From Vanessa cardui (Eukaryota; Arthropoda; Insecta; Lepidoptera; Nymphalidae): DNA of 64,000 nt. Numbering within the stretch: the first letter of the stretch is position 1; each line of letters starts with the position of its first letter. Positions 61,901 through 64,000 of the stretch are shown here, one piece after another. The translations under genes and the position numbers were made by a program. Location of the stretch: the NCBI RefSeq assembly GCF_905220365.1, contig NC_061127.1, positions 3,286,001 to 3,350,000 on the forward strand, written 5' to 3'. The notes below the pieces were generated by a model. It saw only the letters and a program-made list of their open reading frames with translations, was not told where the DNA came from and did not search any database.

Positions 61901-62394
61901 TCACCGCGATGCGAACATATTTCCGAATCCAGAGAAATTTGACCCCGAACGCTTCTCCTATGAGAACAGACACAACATCAACACCTTAGCATATATGCCT
62001 TTCGGTGTTGGACCCAGAAATTGTATAGGTAACTCCCACTTGAAAACTATCGTTTTATATTTTTGTTGCTGTTTAATTTAGTTTTATATGTTGTTTTATT
62101 TATTGTTGCTTTTACGTTATAAACCATTCAAACAAGTTTACTAAAATTTTATACACTCTTTTACTACTTGTGATATTATGAATTTTCCATTGATGTTGTT
62201 TTGTTTAACATTTAATTTTTTCTTCAGGTTCCAGGTTTGCTCTGTGTGAAATGAAGGCTCTTCTGTACCAGATTCTTCTCCATATCGAAATTTCACCATC
62301 AGCGAGAACCTGTATTCCTGCGAAACTTTCGTGCGAATCGTTCAACCTTGCTTTGGTAGGCGGTCATTGGTTAAAGTTTAAATTACGTAATTGA
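55917..62394 (+). CDS. CYP9A: Cytochrome P450, CYP9A-type (gene C, third of the trio)
   Basis: Third tandem P450, the longest because repeats fill its introns. Exons: 55917-56116, 56757-56920, 56995-57132, 58412-58614, 58697-58832, 59863-59961, 60656-60877, 61447-61547, 61860-62028, 62228-62394. They give 532 codons plus stop. Exon 6 is 99 nt against 102 in A and B, a one-codon loss in the surface linker before helix I. Motifs: N-terminal anchor 1-20, WKDMR in exon 3, AGFDTIS from 330, EALR 388-391, PERF in exon 9, FGVGPRNCIG with haem Cys476. SRS5 region reads LWPPVAGLDR. Intron 1 holds a forward SINE (56285-56586) and intron 3 holds a reversed SINE plus a LINE 3' tail that reaches exon 4. 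The exon 6 donor is GTGTGT, weaker than the others. The true ATG follows the acceptor at 55916; the open frame beginning at 55848 is intron. Confidence 0.95.
56285..56586 (+). mobile_element. SINE S1 in gene C intron 1
   Basis: GAGCTGTTTTGGTCCAGTGG head to GGCTGTTACTTTACTTTAC tail, same strand as the gene, entirely within the intron 170 nt before exon 2. Confidence 0.8.
57953..58197 (-). mobile_element. SINE S1, reverse, in gene C intron 3
   Basis: ACAGCCTGTAAATTTCCC tail to ACTGGGCCATCTCGCC head, with two internal deletions. Confidence 0.75.
58266..58411 (+). mobile_element. L1t retroposon tail abutting gene C exon 4
   Basis: TTGTTGAAAAAGAGTAACTA to a TTTTGATTTTGATTTTTAG tail; the final AG is the splice acceptor of exon 4 at 58412. 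Confidence 0.65.
60075..60150 (-). repeat. R3 fragment in gene C intron 6
   Basis: Reverse copy: GTGTTCCGGTTTGAAGGATA and GAGCCAGTGTTA match R3. Confidence 0.4.
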
Positions 62395-62497
62395 CATAAA
62401 GGATAAATATATTTATTACAGTTCATTTTTAAGAAATTATTGTTTTATTTTATTACTGAACCTTTTTCTGTTAACTAACGAAACGTAACATATATAG

Positions 62498-62503
62498 AAT
62501 AAA
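62498..62503 (+). terminator. Poly(A) signal of gene C
   Basis: AATAAA about 105 nt after the gene C stop codon. Confidence 0.5.
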
Positions 62504-62787
62504 TTATCAATCAAACCAAATCCAAATTAATGAATATTAAGGGCACTCGCGCGTGTAGTGCAATAATGAAACTTAATGGAATAAATTGGTAGGAAGATTA
62601 ATTATTTATATAATAAAAATGTGGTAAATAAATTTATAGTCACCTCACTAGTAGAATATCCCTTTTTTTCAAACTTTCTATTTACAATTTTTTTTAATAA
62701 CTGCTTAAGGCGATTATTTAATTATCACAGCCTTCAATTTTTCATATATCTAGATAGAACATTGTGAACGAACCAGCTTAATTTTTT

Positions 62788-62990
62788 TATACTATAGCTT
62801 GGCTGACGATCATATGGGCTATGGTGTGGTGGTAATTGCCACCGCCTATGGACAATCACGCTGTAAGATATATTAACCATTACTTACATCGCCAATGCGC
62901 CACCAACCTTGGTAACTAAGATGTTATGTCCCTGGCTCAAACCGGAACACAACAATACTAAGTACTGTTATTTGGCGGTAAAATATTTTC
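62788..62990 (+). repeat. Family R3 copy downstream of gene C
   Basis: CTTGGCTGACGATCATATGG start and ACTGTTATTTGGCGGTA end; 3' terminus missing. Confidence 0.6.
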
Positions 62991-63900
62991 AAAATACTTT
63001 GTCTTGGGGTACATTACGGCTCGCCATATGTCAAGTATCACATACAGAAATAACTTTGACGTGATCAACAGTTGGACATTTGATTTCAGTTTTTTCGATG
63101 CGTTCCATGTTTTGACAGTTTACCTTACTTAAAATAATCAAATCTCATAACAATATATTCTCTAAAAGCCTTTAGAATTACTCCTGGCACAAGAATGTTC
63201 TAATATCGTTTTTAAACTTTAAAACGGAAATATATGAAAAATTAGTACGTTTGGGATTATGCTGCAAAAACTACAAAGAAAAATAACTACTATACGTAGA
63301 AAAATCTTAATATTGCATGAATATATCCCGTAAACTATAAATGTTTGTCTAAACATAGTACTACGACGTCACGGTTGGAACGTTTTAAGCATAATTTCAG
63401 GTCTGCAAAAGTTAATAAAGCTTGGCATGAAACTCATGTAAGCGTACTTTTAATTTCCATGCCGTATTTATTAATTTTGTCATTACGTTCTCATGTTGCT
63501 TTAAATACTTATACATGTGTTATTATATATAAAATGCTCAATTTCTTCTCTCTAACCTTGAACATGAATTTTACTTGGTGAATGAGCTGCTTGATAAATT
63601 AGATCGAATTTGTTTCATCTAAATTTAAGGTTTGCGTAAAGATAATAATGTCTCACGGTTTTTTTCCTTCATTTCCGAGTTCGAGATCTATGATACACGC
63701 GGAATAGGTACACAAGGATTATGCCCTGCAATATTCAGTTTCATCACTAAGCCGTGTATTATTTGACATGTGATGTTTTGCATAGCACAGCGCGTGTATA
63801 GGAAATAACAATATTGACAAAGGTTATAATATATAATGATAGAATTAGTGTATATTGGATTCACAACTAAATCTTTATTCTACAATATATGACAGTAGAG
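62991..63900. other. Gene-free span after gene C
   Basis: A very decayed S1 SINE piece may lie at 63650-63760 (reverse); otherwise nothing supported. Confidence 0.45.
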
Positions 63901-64000
63901 TTTTTTATGGCATATGTTGGCGCATATGGGCCACCTATGTAAGTAATTGGTCACCACCGCCCATAAACAATGGCTTTGAAGTATAACATTCCTTAACCTA
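63901..64000 (+). repeat. Family R3 copy cut by the window end
   Basis: GGCGCATATGGGCCACCTAT and GGTCACCACCGCCCAT match the 5' half of R3. Confidence 0.55.

Overview
The window is eukaryotic, AT-rich and intron-bearing. It looks like a butterfly nuclear chromosome: Lepidoptera, probably a nymphalid-type genome. The evidence is three complete CYP9A-type cytochrome P450 genes (a family expanded in Lepidoptera), short GT-AG introns, many tRNA-derived SINEs, and Helitrons with TC...CTAG ends. The order is firm; the family is inference from remembered repeat types.

Layout. Positions 1-27,000 hold no gene that I can support. This part is transposon-rich non-coding DNA: SINEs, a 320-bp MITE-like element, two copies of a large composite repeat (called E1 here) at 10.7-12.4 and 13.8-15.3 kb, and a tandem array of Helitron-derived units at 25.4-26.8 kb. 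At 27.4-28.2 kb lies the broken 3' end of a non-LTR retrotransposon (RNase H region). Positions 28.2-37 kb are again repeats and hairpins. From 37.2 to 62.4 kb three P450 genes lie head-to-tail on the + strand: gene A 37215-41331, gene B 49152-53433 and gene C 55917-62394. The A-B gap contains a Helitron, two other repeats and a third, inverted E1 copy; the B-C gap is short. The last 1.6 kb is repeat debris.

The three P450s are one tandem family. Each has ten coding exons with the same intron phases and nearly identical exon lengths. They encode 534, 533 and 532 residues. Each carries an N-terminal membrane anchor, the WxxxR, I-helix, ExxR and PERF motifs, and the haem-binding cysteine loop. 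All three appear functional. Each start codon sits directly after a splice acceptor, so a non-coding first exon lies upstream; candidates for B and C are visible and share a GCACGTGCA motif. CYP9A enzymes are microsomal monooxygenases known for oxidising plant toxins and insecticides. The sequence differs among the three at likely substrate-contact positions just after ExxR, which suggests divergence in substrate use. No wholly new biological system is evident; the most unusual structures are the palindromic/composite E1 repeat and its interaction with other repeats, plus the retroposon tails beside the exon-4 splice acceptors of the P450 genes.
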